NCBI RefSeq assembly: GCF_000282035.1
Contig: NZ_AKKA01000081.1
Location: 25,195 to 89,194 of the forward strand
Length of the DNA stretch: 64,000 bases
Direction: 5' to 3'
DNA from: Rhizobium sp. CF122
GTDB taxonomy: Bacteria > Pseudomonadota > Alphaproteobacteria > Rhizobiales > Rhizobiaceae
A program made the position numbers and the translations under genes. Under the pieces are notes generated by a model. That model did not search any database. It had not been told where the DNA came from and saw nothing but the letters and a program-made list of their open reading frames with translations. Below are positions 43,964-52,991 of the stretch, piece by piece (positions within the stretch are counted from its first letter, which is position 1; every line of letters starts with the position of its first letter).

Positions 43964-44860
43964 TTAGGCGGCCTCCACCGCTTTTTCGTTTTGTGCCCGC
44001 AAGGCTCGAAACCTGGAGGGCGGCATCCCTTTCTGCGCGAGAAAGTGTCTGTTGAAATTCGAAAGGTTGTTGAACCCAGAAGCGTAGCAGATATCGATAA
44101 CGGGCATGTCCTCGCTGCTCATCAACAGCTGGCAGGCGAGGTTGATGCGCAGGCGGTTCACATACTGAACCACCGAGAAGCCGGTATGTTTGCGAAACGA
44201 CCTGGAGAACGCACTTGGCGTTTGACCGGCGATCGCCGCCAGGTCGGTTTCGGAAAATGGCTCCGTTAGTCGCTCACGGATAAATGCCAGGGCCTTGTTG
44301 GTGCCGATCGACATATAACCGGACGGATCGGGCTGATAGTCGGACGTGGTCAGCGCCACGCGATTGTTGGCAGCCGTCAGAAGTTCGACAAGCTGCATGA
44401 AAAGCGCGATGCGACGCGCACCGGTGGCATCCAGCATCTCCTGCATGATCGGTTTGGCGAGTGCGGCGGTCTCGACAGGGAAGAGGACGCCCCGACGGCT
44501 GTCGGCGAGCACCGAGCGAAACCCTTTGAGTTCTGGCAGGATGGCAAGCAGGCCATCGATGAATTGCTCGGAGAACTGCAAAACCATGCAGCGCTGCTCG
44601 ATGCGCCGGTTGTCGAGGACTTCGCTTACCCAATTGTGCGGAAGGTTCGGGCCGGTCATCACAAAATTCCCCGGCTGGAAATCGCCGATGAAGTCACCGA
44701 CGAAATAGCAGCCGGAGGTTTCGGTGATCAGGTGGATTTCATATTCGGGATGAAAGTGCCACCGCACCGTATGATAGGGATATCCATGCGACCACATCTT
44801 GAAGGACTCGCCGGAACGTATCTGGACGACTTCCAGATCGGGCTCTGATACATCCCTCAT
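43964..44860 (-). CDS. AraC family transcriptional regulator
   Basis: A 298-residue activator with an N-terminal cupin-like sensor (HTVRWHFHPEYEIHLITETSG) and two C-terminal helix-turn-helix motifs (DLAAIAGQTPSAFSRSFRKHTG and VIDICYASGFNNLSNFNRHF). GGGAGGGG precedes the ATG. It lies 235 bases before the binding-protein gene in the same direction, leaving room for a promoter it would control; ribitol is the probable signal. Confidence 0.88.
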   Translation of the reverse strand: MRDVSEPDLEVVQIRSGESFKMWSHGYPYHTVRWHFHPEYEIHLITETSGCYFVGDFIGDFQPGNFVMTGPNLPHNWVSEVLDNRRIEQRCMVLQFSEQFIDGLLAILPELKGFRSVLADSRRGVLFPVETAALAKPIMQEMLDATGARRIALFMQLVELLTAANNRVALTTSDYQPDPSGYMSIGTNKALAFIRERLTEPFSETDLAAIAGQTPSAFSRSFRKHTGFSVVQYVNRLRINLACQLLMSSEDMPVIDICYASGFNNLSNFNRHFLAQKGMPPSRFRALRAQNEKAVEAA

Positions 44861-45552
44861 ACGACTACCCCTCCCAGGGTCTCCTCACTCTGTTACTGGG
44901 CTAAAAGCAGGTGGAGCTCTCCCGGTTCCATCCCGCGACCATGAAAGAAGTTTAGCCGGATGCGACAGGGCGCTCCACCACATTTGCCCCTACGCACCGA
45001 TACTTTTTTGTCATCCGATTCATGCTTGCCTGGATGCCCAGCCGTGCATTTCCAGCTAAGTCTGCATCAGCGGCGTTAAGGTCACGGCTCATCTAGGTTC
45101 AGCGTGTTCTTCTGGTGCTGCCACGCAGAGCAGGGTGCAATTTTTAGGGGCTGGCTTGAAACGCAAGTTTTGCCGGCCTTCGAGAATCGGATTCTGGCGG
45201 TCGGCCTAACCGTTCATCCACGCCAGATTGGCGGAACCAGAATCTTCCAACTACCGATACAGCAATTCTGCGAAATATTCTGCATTGCAGCCGAATCCTG
45301 GTCGGCAACATTTTTTGCCACACGGCCTGATATTGCAGACAGTGACGACAGGATACTCAAGTTTTATGACCCAGCTGTTGATGGAGTTCGTCTTACATAG
45401 TTGCGAGTTCGAGCGACCCGCGCCGTCGGGGCTCGATTGCAAAGGGAAGGCCACTTCCTCTTATCAGTCGGCTTTGGATTTCCGCTTCGAGGCTACCGGA
45501 CCAAGTGACCTGCCGCGGAACCTTCATCCGGCTGCAATTAGAACCTCAGCGA
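44861..45552. other. Long intergenic region
   Basis: Nearly 700 bases between the AraC gene start and the dehydrogenase gene end, both on the minus strand. It should hold the AraC promoter and the end of the upstream transcript. Short open frames (for example 45104-45400 plus) lack ribosome binding sites and normal composition. I see no RNA gene or clear terminator. Confidence 0.5.
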
Positions 45553-46986
45553 TCAGATGGATTCCGTCACCAGCTTCGTGTTGAAGAAGCTTTCCATCGC
45601 CTCCGTCCCGCCTTCTGACCCATAGCCGGAGTCTTTTATGCCACCGAACGGCAACTCCGGCAGCGCCAAACCATGATGATTGATCGAAACCATGCCGCTT
45701 TGCATGTCGCGCCCGAGTGCGGCACTTGTCTTTGCCGACGTGGTATACGCGTAGGCCGCAAGGCCATAAGGCAGGCGGTTGGCTTCCGAAATGGCGGATT
45801 CATACGTCGAAAAAGCGTTGACGACAGCAATCGGGCCGAACGGCTCTTCGTTCAAGACGCGGGCGTCGAGTGGCACGTCGGTGAGGACCGTGGGTTTGTA
45901 GAAATTTCCTTGGTTTCCAATCCGTTCCCCGCCGGTCGCGATCCTCCCCCCGCGAGAGATGGCGTCAGCCGTGAGAGCTTCCATGGCTTCGACGCGCTTT
46001 CCGCTGGCAAGGGGGCCCATTGTTACCTCTGCGTCCAAGCCATTGCCCACCTTGATGGCCTCTGCCGCTTTCACGAAGCCGGCGAGGAACCTAGAATAGA
46101 CCTTCTCCTGGACGAGGAAGCGAGTCGGAGCAACGCAGACCTGGCCGGCATTGCGGAATTTCGAGCCGGACAGGATCCGCACGGCGACATCCACGTCGGC
46201 ATCGTCAAAAACGATTGCTGGGGCATGACCGCCTAGTTCCATCGTCATCCGCTTCATATGCACACCGGCAAGTGCGGCAAGCTGCTTGCCGACAGCTGTC
46301 GAACCGGTGAACGTAATCTTGCGAATGATTGGGTGCGCAATGAGGTGGTTGGAGATATCGGCGGGAGTGCCATAAACGAGGTTGAGGGCGCCGGTTGGCA
46401 GTCCGGCATCGGCGAATGCGTAGACAAGTTCGGCACAGCTCGCCGGTGTCTCCTCCGGTCCCTTGAGAATGATCGAGCAGCCTGCAGCAAGACCTGCCGC
46501 AACTTTACGAACGGCCTGGTTCAAAGGAAAGTTCCAGGGGCTGAAGGCGGCAACGGGGCCGACCGGCTCTTTGAGGACGATCTGCCGAACATGGGCGAAC
46601 CGGGGAGGGACAACCCGACCGTACGCCCGCCGGGCTTCCTCGGCGAACCAGTCGATCATATCGGCTGCTCCCAACGTCTCCGCCCTGGCTTCGGCGATCG
46701 GCTTGCCCTGCTCGAGGGTCATGATCGTCGCGATCTTCTCAACCCGGTCCCGCAGCAACTGCGCAGCCTTGTGCAACACCCTCGCACGATCGAAAGCGCT
46801 GACCTGACGCCAGATGTCAAACCCGGACTCGGCTGCGACAAGTGCGGCATCGAGGTCGTCGCGGCCGGCATTGGCGACAGTTCCGATGATTTCACCTGTG
46901 GCTGGGTTGACGATCGGCAGGCGATCGTTCGAACCGTCCCGCCAAGTGCCATCGATAAAGAGTTGGGTTTCTGGGTAGTCCGACAT
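45553..46986 (-). CDS. NAD(P)-dependent succinate-semialdehyde dehydrogenase-like aldehyde dehydrogenase
   Basis: A 477-residue aldehyde dehydrogenase. The catalytic glutamate is in TMELGGHAPAIV, the cysteine nucleophile in FRNAGQVCVAPTRF, and the N-terminal FIDGTWRDGS and IVNPATGEIIGTV fit the GabD group. The ATG at 46986 was chosen because the longer frame adds unrelated residues that overlap the preceding gene. It ends the minus-strand operon; oxidation of succinate semialdehyde from GABA fits the aminotransferase and guanidino hydrolase upstream. Confidence 0.87.
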   Translation of the reverse strand: MSDYPETQLFIDGTWRDGSNDRLPIVNPATGEIIGTVANAGRDDLDAALVAAESGFDIWRQVSAFDRARVLHKAAQLLRDRVEKIATIMTLEQGKPIAEARAETLGAADMIDWFAEEARRAYGRVVPPRFAHVRQIVLKEPVGPVAAFSPWNFPLNQAVRKVAAGLAAGCSIILKGPEETPASCAELVYAFADAGLPTGALNLVYGTPADISNHLIAHPIIRKITFTGSTAVGKQLAALAGVHMKRMTMELGGHAPAIVFDDADVDVAVRILSGSKFRNAGQVCVAPTRFLVQEKVYSRFLAGFVKAAEAIKVGNGLDAEVTMGPLASGKRVEAMEALTADAISRGGRIATGGERIGNQGNFYKPTVLTDVPLDARVLNEEPFGPIAVVNAFSTYESAISEANRLPYGLAAYAYTTSAKTSAALGRDMQSGMVSINHHGLALPELPFGGIKDSGYGSEGGTEAMESFFNTKLVTESI

Positions 46987-47008
46987 CTGGTTCTCCGATG
47001 CTCTTGAA

Positions 47009-48601
47009 TCAGTAACCGAGGGCACAACCATCCTTGCGATGATCCGACGCCCCGAGCAGGGTTCCGTGCTCTTGGTCAATCCAAATCGCCTGCGCGCCGC
47101 CAATGGCCCATTTCGGAGGAACCACTTTGAGGCCTCGGCCCTTGAGATTTTCGCCAATCGCGGTTCGAATTGTTTCCTCCGCTTCAATCGTTAGCGTGCC
47201 GGGGAGGGGGAACAGACGAGGAAGATCGATCGCCGATTGGATATCCATGCCGAAGTCGAACAGCTTCGACAGAAAGTGAGCATGTCCCATAGCTTGATAG
47301 TGACCTCCCATAACACCGAACGAGAGGGTCGCTTTGCCGTTTCGCGTGACCATTCCTGGGATGATCGTATGCATCGGCCTCTTGCGCGGGCCGATCGCGT
47401 TTGGATGCCCCTCCTTCAGCACGAAACTCTGGCCGCGGTTGTGGAACAGCACGCCCGACTTCGGTGCCATTAGTCCGCTGCCGTAGGGATGGAAGACCGA
47501 ATTGATAAAGCTGACGGCATTGCGGTCTTTGTCGACCACCGAGATATAGACCGTGTCCGAGTGCTCGACGCCTTCAATGACACCCGCGACATTACCAGCT
47601 TCTTTCAAGTTGATGCTCGAGGCAAGACGGTCGGCAAGTTCATCCGACAGAAGAAAATCTGCCGGGACATTCGAGAAGGCGGCGTCTGCAAGCCAACGTT
47701 CGCGCGCCGCATAGGCAAGCCGGGTCGCCTCGACTTCAACATAAAGGTTGTCGGGATCGAGGGGGTCGCCTGACGGGGCAAAACGCTCAAGAATCTTGAG
47801 GATCATCAATGCAATGATACCTTGCCCATTTGGTGGGCATTCATGAACCGTCCAGCCGCGATAGGTTGCGCTGATAGGGGTGACATATTCCCCAGCGGCG
47901 GATGCGAAATCCTCGATTGTGTGCAGACCGCCGAGCGAGCGAAGATAAGAGACCATGTCTTCGGCGACATCGCCGCGATAGAAGGCATCCCGGCCGTGGC
48001 TGCCGATCGCCGACAACGTCTGTGCGAGTTGCGGCTGACGCTGAATGGATCCAACTGCGGGAGCTTCATCGTTGTCGAGGAAAATGCGGCGCGTCGACGG
48101 GTCGAGTGCGAGCATAGCGCGCTGATGCGAAATATCAGCGGAAACGCGCGGTGTAATGCCATAGCCGTCATGCGCAAGCGCGATTGCTGGCGCCAAGATA
48201 TCGGCCATCGACATGCGCCCATGATCTGCGACGAGGCGCGTCCAGGCGTCGACAGCGCCGGGAACGGTCACCGCGTGAGGCGAAGACCGCGCGATCTCGG
48301 AAACTCCCTGGTCCTTGAACCATTTGAGATCCACGGCCGCGGGTGTGCGACCAGACCCGTTATAGGCGATCACCTGGTCGCCTCCGTTGGGGGCTAGCAA
48401 CGCGAAACAATCGCCGCCAATGCCGGTGGAGCCTGCCTCCACCACGCACTGGACGGCGCAGGCTGCTACTGCCGCATCGATGGCCTTGCCGCCACTTTTG
48501 AGGATGTCGATAGCCGTCATGGTTGCCATGGGATGGGAGGTGGCAGCCATGCCGCTATGGCCAACGGCAATCGAGCGCCCCGGTTGTTCGAAGTTCCGCA
48601 T
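47009..48601 (-). CDS. gamma-glutamyltransferase family protein
   Basis: A 530-residue Ntn-hydrolase precursor. The N-terminal part has GHSGMAATSHPMAT, ASSGGKAIDAAVAA-like GGKAIDAAVAACAVQCV and GSTGIGGDCF. The self-cleavage site is before the threonine in HSDTVYISVVD (about residue 350), which would become the catalytic residue of the small subunit. No signal peptide is visible, so this is a cytoplasmic type unlike periplasmic Ggt. AAAGGA precedes the ATG. It lies between the aminotransferase and aldehyde dehydrogenase genes, so hydrolysis of a gamma-glutamylated amine intermediate is possible. Confidence 0.87.
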   Translation of the reverse strand: MRNFEQPGRSIAVGHSGMAATSHPMATMTAIDILKSGGKAIDAAVAACAVQCVVEAGSTGIGGDCFALLAPNGGDQVIAYNGSGRTPAAVDLKWFKDQGVSEIARSSPHAVTVPGAVDAWTRLVADHGRMSMADILAPAIALAHDGYGITPRVSADISHQRAMLALDPSTRRIFLDNDEAPAVGSIQRQPQLAQTLSAIGSHGRDAFYRGDVAEDMVSYLRSLGGLHTIEDFASAAGEYVTPISATYRGWTVHECPPNGQGIIALMILKILERFAPSGDPLDPDNLYVEVEATRLAYAARERWLADAAFSNVPADFLLSDELADRLASSINLKEAGNVAGVIEGVEHSDTVYISVVDKDRNAVSFINSVFHPYGSGLMAPKSGVLFHNRGQSFVLKEGHPNAIGPRKRPMHTIIPGMVTRNGKATLSFGVMGGHYQAMGHAHFLSKLFDFGMDIQSAIDLPRLFPLPGTLTIEAEETIRTAIGENLKGRGLKVVPPKWAIGGAQAIWIDQEHGTLLGASDHRKDGCALGY

Positions 48602-48615
48602 GCTGTTGTCCTTTA

Positions 48616-49998
48616 TCAATAGAGGTTGTTGGCGCGCGCCCAGCTGTAGGTGTCATCAAGGGCCCTCTCGGAGCGGTCGAACATGTCGTTGATCTGTGTT
48701 TCCGTGATGATGAGGGGCGGGCAAAGAGAATAGTTGTCGCCGAGCGCACGGGTGACGACGCCATGCACTTGGGCCCGCTTGCCGGCATGGACCGCGATAG
48801 CGTCCGCCGGCTTGAACGGCTCCTTGGTTTCCTTGTTGCGAACCAGCTCGAGCGTGCCAATCAGGCCGCGTCCGCGCGCGTTTCCGACAAGTGGATGGTC
48901 ACTGAGCGCGTGGAGCCTTCGTTGGAAGAGCGGCGCCACCTGTTGCACATGCCCGACGATGTCGCGCTCTTCATAGATGTTCAGGGTTTCCAATGCGACG
49001 GCGGTGGCAACCGGGTGTCCGCTATAGGTGAAGCCGTGCCCGAAGGTGCCGATCTTTTCGCTCTCGGTGACGATGGCTGCATGGACCTTCTCGTTGACCA
49101 TCAGCGCGGAAATTGGCTGGTATGCCGCAGACAGCTGCTTGGCCATGGCGATCATATCCGGTTGCAGCCCGAAACTCTCGGAGCCAAACATGGTGCCCAG
49201 CCGGCCGAAACCGCAGATCACCTCGTCGGCAATCAGGAGAATATCGTACTTCCTCAGGATCGCCTGGATCTTTTCGTAATAGGTTGGCGGCGGAACGATG
49301 CACCCACCCGACGCCATCAAGGGTTCAGCGAAAAATGCCCCGATCGTCTCAGGCCCCTCAGCGAGGATCAGATCCTCGAGCGAGGCAGCGCAGCGGGTCG
49401 CAAAGTCTTCCTCGCTCTCGCCCGGCTGGCCGTAGCGATAATATTCCGGGCAATCCGTATGGAGGATCCGACCGATCGGCAGATCGAAGTCGCGATGGTT
49501 GTTGGGGAGCCCCGTGAGACTTGCCGAGGCAATCGTCACCCCATGATAGGCGCGCCAACGGGAAATGACCTTCTTCTTTTCCGGTTTGCCGATCGCATTG
49601 TGGTAGTACCAGACAAGTTTCAGGGCCGTGTCGTTGGCCTCTGAACCGGAATTGGCAAAGAATACCTTCGACATCGGAACCGGAGCCAGGCGGATCAGCC
49701 GCTCGGCAAGTTCGATGGCCGTCTCATGCGATTTGCCGCCAAAGCTGTGATAGAACGGTAGCTCCTGCATTTGCCGTGTGGCAGCGTCGACGAGCCGTTG
49801 CTCACTAAACCCAAGCGACGCGCAGAACAGCCCACCGAGCCCCTCGATATACCTATTCCCATCGCTGTCGATGATGTAGATCCCTTCACCCCTGGCAATC
49901 ACAAGCGGGCCGTCCCTTAGATGTTGCGACGCATTCGTATAGGGATGAAGGACAAACGCCGCGTCGCGCGCTTCCAGGGAATTGAGAAGAATGGTCAC
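48616..49998 (-). CDS. Class III PLP-dependent aminotransferase
   Basis: A 460-residue aminotransferase of the omega-amine/GABA:pyruvate group. It has FFANSGSEANDTALKLVWYY, the PLP-ring region ISRWRAYHGVT, the aspartate in LIADEVICGFGRLG and the PLP lysine in AMAKQLSAAYQPISA, followed by FGHGFTYSGHPVA. The product from GABA or putrescine would feed the aldehyde dehydrogenase at the end of the operon. The next gene starts 14 bases downstream. Confidence 0.88.
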   Translation of the reverse strand: MTILLNSLEARDAAFVLHPYTNASQHLRDGPLVIARGEGIYIIDSDGNRYIEGLGGLFCASLGFSEQRLVDAATRQMQELPFYHSFGGKSHETAIELAERLIRLAPVPMSKVFFANSGSEANDTALKLVWYYHNAIGKPEKKKVISRWRAYHGVTIASASLTGLPNNHRDFDLPIGRILHTDCPEYYRYGQPGESEEDFATRCAASLEDLILAEGPETIGAFFAEPLMASGGCIVPPPTYYEKIQAILRKYDILLIADEVICGFGRLGTMFGSESFGLQPDMIAMAKQLSAAYQPISALMVNEKVHAAIVTESEKIGTFGHGFTYSGHPVATAVALETLNIYEERDIVGHVQQVAPLFQRRLHALSDHPLVGNARGRGLIGTLELVRNKETKEPFKPADAIAVHAGKRAQVHGVVTRALGDNYSLCPPLIITETQINDMFDRSERALDDTYSWARANNLY

Positions 49999-50051
49999 GA
50001 TAGTTCTCCAGTTGTGATCGAGGCGAGTGGAAAAATTCGCGGCAGTTTCAC

Positions 50052-50086
50052 GCAGCCGCCGAGTTGTCCGAGCACTCGACGGCTGT
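50052..50086 (-). other. Intercistronic hairpin after binding-protein gene
   Basis: A stem of about 13 bp (core GCCGCCGAGT / ACTCGACGGC) with a 9-base loop lies 33 bases after the binding-protein stop and before the aminotransferase gene. No T run follows on the transcribed strand. Confidence 0.55.
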
Positions 50087-50119
50087 CATTTTTCTGCGTT
50101 AGAAGGGGCGATCGGTCGA

Positions 50120-50962
50120 TTATTCGAGGCCGATCTTCATCCATTTTTTCGCGAGCGTGTTGATTGTCCCGTCAGCCTTCGCGGCGCTGATCGCCTCGTC
50201 GAACATCGCTTTCAATTCGGTGTCGTCCTTGCGCAGGCCGGCAGCGATGCCTTGACCGAATACACCACCGATGAAGGTCGGCCCGGCAATCGTGTAGTCC
50301 TTGAAATCCTCTTTCGATAGCGTCGCGCTCAACGATGTCTTCTGTGCCACGACAGCGTCGATGCGTCCTGCCTGCAAGTCGAGGTCATGCTGCTCGACGG
50401 TCTTGTATTCGCGCGGCTCGACGACTCCCTTGAAATAGGAATCAAGAAACGCGACGTTTGCGGTGGAGACCTGCGCGCCGACCGCCTTGCCTTTCAGGGC
50501 GTCGCGAAGGGGCTGCAATTCCTGTTCGACCTTTGCTTTGTCACCTGCGAGATCGATAGTGGTTCCGGTGCCAGGGAGATTTGCGAGCGGGCCCGATTTT
50601 TCAACCATCAAGGCTGCGGCGGTCGGAGCGTACGGTTCGCTAAAGGCGATGACGGCGAGGCGCTTCTGCGTGACGATCATCGATGCCATGATGGCATCGA
50701 ACTTCTTGGCGTTCAGCGATGGGATGAGCCCGTCCCAGTCCTGCGCAACAATGTTGCATTTGATCTTCATGCGGGCGCAAAGATCATTGGCGAGATCGAT
50801 CTCAAAACCGGCAAGCTTTCCGTCGGGGCCGGTGAAATTCCAGGGCTCGTAGGCGCCTTCAGTGGCAATGGTGATTTCGGTTGGCTTGGTTTGGGCGTAG
50901 CTGCTGCTGGCAGCAACGATGCTGAGAACCAGGCTGGCGAGTGCTAGTTTGCTTTTCATCAT
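50120..50962 (-). CDS. Amino acid ABC importer solute-binding protein (family 3)
   Basis: A 280-residue periplasmic binding protein, HisJ/ArgT-like. A signal peptide ends in SSSYAQ. The mature part opens EITIATEGAYEPWNFTGPDGKLAGFEIDLANDL, with ARMKIKCNIV and WDGLIPSLNAKKFDAIMASM, all typical of basic amino acid or opine-binding proteins. AAGGGGA lies 9-11 bases before the chosen ATG pair. Its permeases and ATPase are encoded on the other side of the divergent GntR gene. Confidence 0.88.
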   Translation of the reverse strand: MMKSKLALASLVLSIVAASSSYAQTKPTEITIATEGAYEPWNFTGPDGKLAGFEIDLANDLCARMKIKCNIVAQDWDGLIPSLNAKKFDAIMASMIVTQKRLAVIAFSEPYAPTAAALMVEKSGPLANLPGTGTTIDLAGDKAKVEQELQPLRDALKGKAVGAQVSTANVAFLDSYFKGVVEPREYKTVEQHDLDLQAGRIDAVVAQKTSLSATLSKEDFKDYTIAGPTFIGGVFGQGIAAGLRKDDTELKAMFDEAISAAKADGTINTLAKKWMKIGLE

Positions 50963-51028
50963 TTTCATTCCCCTTTTTGGTTTGCCGCTCATTCGCGTGC
51001 GGCGGTTGCTTTTGATCAGCGTGAAGGC

Positions 51029-52084
51029 TCAATCGTGCCGGGACGCGCGGATCCTTATCGCCTCTGCGGCCAGACAGAGGAGTTCGAATAAAATCTGAGC
51101 GGCGACCTGCGCCGTGTTCGTTGTCGGATCGTATTGAGGGGCGATCTCGACAACGTCGCCGCCGACAATGTCGAGACCGGAAAGGCCGCGAAGGATGCCA
51201 AGCACCTGCGTGGAGGTGAGCCCGCCGATCTCCGGTGTGCCGGTGCCCGACGCAAATGCCGGATCAAGAGCGTCCAGATCAAAGCTGACATAGGTCGGGC
51301 CGTCGCCCGCTATCGCGCGGGCCTTTTCGATCACCCGTTTGATGCCGAGTTCCTCGACCTCTTCGGCGTGAATGACAGTCATTCCAGAGGCGTAGGAGAA
51401 CTCCCAGAGATATTCGGAATTGCCACGAATACCGATCTGTATTGTCCGGCGCGGGTCGAGCACGCCGTCGAGCACGGCTTGTCTGAATGGGCCGCCATGG
51501 TGAAACTTGCAGCCCTCAAACGAGCCGCTCGTATCGCAATGAGCATCGATGTGTATCATACCAACCGGACGATCGCGGCCGACGGCGCGAAGCAATGGCA
51601 GCCCAATGGAGTGGTCACCGCCGACTGAGAGGGGCACAACTCCAGCCTCGACGATGCTGCGAACATACCGTTCTATATCCTCGTGCGAACTGGCAAGATC
51701 GAAACGGCTGCGAAAGGGCACGTCACCCACGTCTGCGACGCCGACATGCGCAGCCGGAACCGCACGCAGCACGTGATCATATGGCCCGACTCTCTCGACG
51801 TTGCGAACGGCGCGAGGACCGAAACGCGCGCCAGGACGGTTCGTAACGCCTAGATCAAATGGGATGCCCAGAAGCGCGACATCAATACCCGTAAAAAGAG
51901 GCGCAACATCTTGCCGAAAAGGTGCCTTCAGCAAAGTTGGGACGCCGCAATAGGGGGCTTGGCGGCTGTCGCCTTCTGCGAAGACCAGGTCCGCAACCTT
52001 ACGAAACTCTGGCTCGAAAATGTCAGCCCCAGATGCATTCTGGTACCGGGCACGGAGTTCCTCAAGGCATAGTATCTCGGGCAT
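51029..52084 (-). CDS. Agmatinase / ureohydrolase family enzyme
   Basis: A 351-residue dimanganese ureohydrolase that splits urea from a guanidino compound. Metal ligands are in VGGDHSIGLP, IHIDAHCDT and SFDLDALDPAFA, all intact. An extra N-terminal segment of about 60 residues precedes the core. GGAGGAG before the ATG at 52084 fixes the start; the open frame continues far upstream without meaning. Agmatine, 4-guanidinobutyrate and related substrates cannot be told apart by eye. With the aminotransferase and succinate-semialdehyde-type dehydrogenase downstream, 4-guanidinobutyrate to GABA and urea is a good guess. Confidence 0.88.
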   Translation of the reverse strand: MPEILCLEELRARYQNASGADIFEPEFRKVADLVFAEGDSRQAPYCGVPTLLKAPFRQDVAPLFTGIDVALLGIPFDLGVTNRPGARFGPRAVRNVERVGPYDHVLRAVPAAHVGVADVGDVPFRSRFDLASSHEDIERYVRSIVEAGVVPLSVGGDHSIGLPLLRAVGRDRPVGMIHIDAHCDTSGSFEGCKFHHGGPFRQAVLDGVLDPRRTIQIGIRGNSEYLWEFSYASGMTVIHAEEVEELGIKRVIEKARAIAGDGPTYVSFDLDALDPAFASGTGTPEIGGLTSTQVLGILRGLSGLDIVGGDVVEIAPQYDPTTNTAQVAAQILFELLCLAAEAIRIRASRHD

Positions 52085-52161
52085 GTAACTCCTCCAGTCG
52101 CCGCTATCTCGATAAGCTTGCCAATTGCCGACAGAAACCAATTGAATGTTGTGTCCAATAT

Positions 52162-52169
52162 TGTATACA
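52162..52169. promoter_or_regulatory. GntR/FadR-type operator core TGTATACA
   Basis: An 8-bp palindrome within TATTGTATACATA, matching the GTATAC-centred sites of FadR-subfamily regulators. It lies in the 180-base region between the divergent agmatinase and GntR genes and so could control both units. Confidence 0.5.
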
Positions 52170-52264
52170 TATTCGTATTCCACTTGATCCTGCAAGAGGA
52201 AAAAATATAGCGTTCTTCGCAAAGGTCCCGACATTGGGGTCCGTGGACATGAAAGGGGATTGGC

Positions 52265-52963
52265 TTGACACTCAGCAAGAACGAGCCGCGCGGCTCGCTG
52301 CGTGAATCGACATATGCTCAACTGAAGGATTTGATCCTCACCGGACAGCTCCGGCCGTCCGAGCGACTCTCCGAAAACACGCTCGCAAAGAGGTTTGGAG
52401 TAAGCCGAACTCCTCTTCGTGAAGCACTGATGAAGCTCGAAGAGGAAGGCTTGGTCGTTGGCCAAAGAAACCTTGGCTACACGGTTTCGGATTTGGATAT
52501 TACCGCCTTCTGCAATCTTCTTGTTGTCAGGGAGGCGCTGGACGTTTGCGCGGCGCGGCTTGCCTGCACCACGGCAACGGAGGAAGACCTTGAACGGATC
52601 CGCGGCGTCATCGCGCAGATGGTGGAACTCAAAGAGACAGAGGAGGACACCCCTTCCGATGCCGCGCGAAACCTCGATCTCGGACTCTACATCCACCGGG
52701 TAATCCTGGAGGCGACGGGCAATGAGGCGCTCGTTCGGCTAAGCGACCAGGTGTATCAGCAACTGCGGCTGGCGCTGTGGCTCGAGGTTCTGTGGGTGGA
52801 TCTGGAGCATACCGATCTGGATGAGCATCGCGCGATAGCGGATGCGATCTGCGCGCGTGATCCCCAGGCGGCCGAAGCGGCAGCTCGCGCGCATGTTCAA
52901 AGCTCGCTCAAGAACATGTCAAAGCTTCAGCGCATTTGGGCGCACCGGCGGGCTGTGGACTAA
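52265..52963 (+). CDS. GntR family transcriptional regulator (FadR/FCD type)
   Basis: A 232-residue regulator with an N-terminal winged helix (LSENTLAKRFGVSRTPLREALMKLEEEGLV) and a helical FCD domain with metal-type residues near DLGLYIHRVILEATGN and DEHRAIADAI. The start is TTG with AAAGGGG upstream. It is divergent from the agmatinase operon and heads the unit with the permeases, so it probably regulates both from the site at 52162. Confidence 0.9.
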   Translation: MTLSKNEPRGSLRESTYAQLKDLILTGQLRPSERLSENTLAKRFGVSRTPLREALMKLEEEGLVVGQRNLGYTVSDLDITAFCNLLVVREALDVCAARLACTTATEEDLERIRGVIAQMVELKETEEDTPSDAARNLDLGLYIHRVILEATGNEALVRLSDQVYQQLRLALWLEVLWVDLEHTDLDEHRAIADAICARDPQAAEAAARAHVQSSLKNMSKLQRIWAHRRAVD

Positions 52964-52991
52964 GCGTCGGCAACGAGAGGCTAGAATAAGT

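Noticed and set aside
45104..45400. Plus-strand frame in the long gap between the AraC and aldehyde dehydrogenase genes
   Set aside because: No ribosome binding site, odd composition with many aromatic and cysteine residues, no family similarity.
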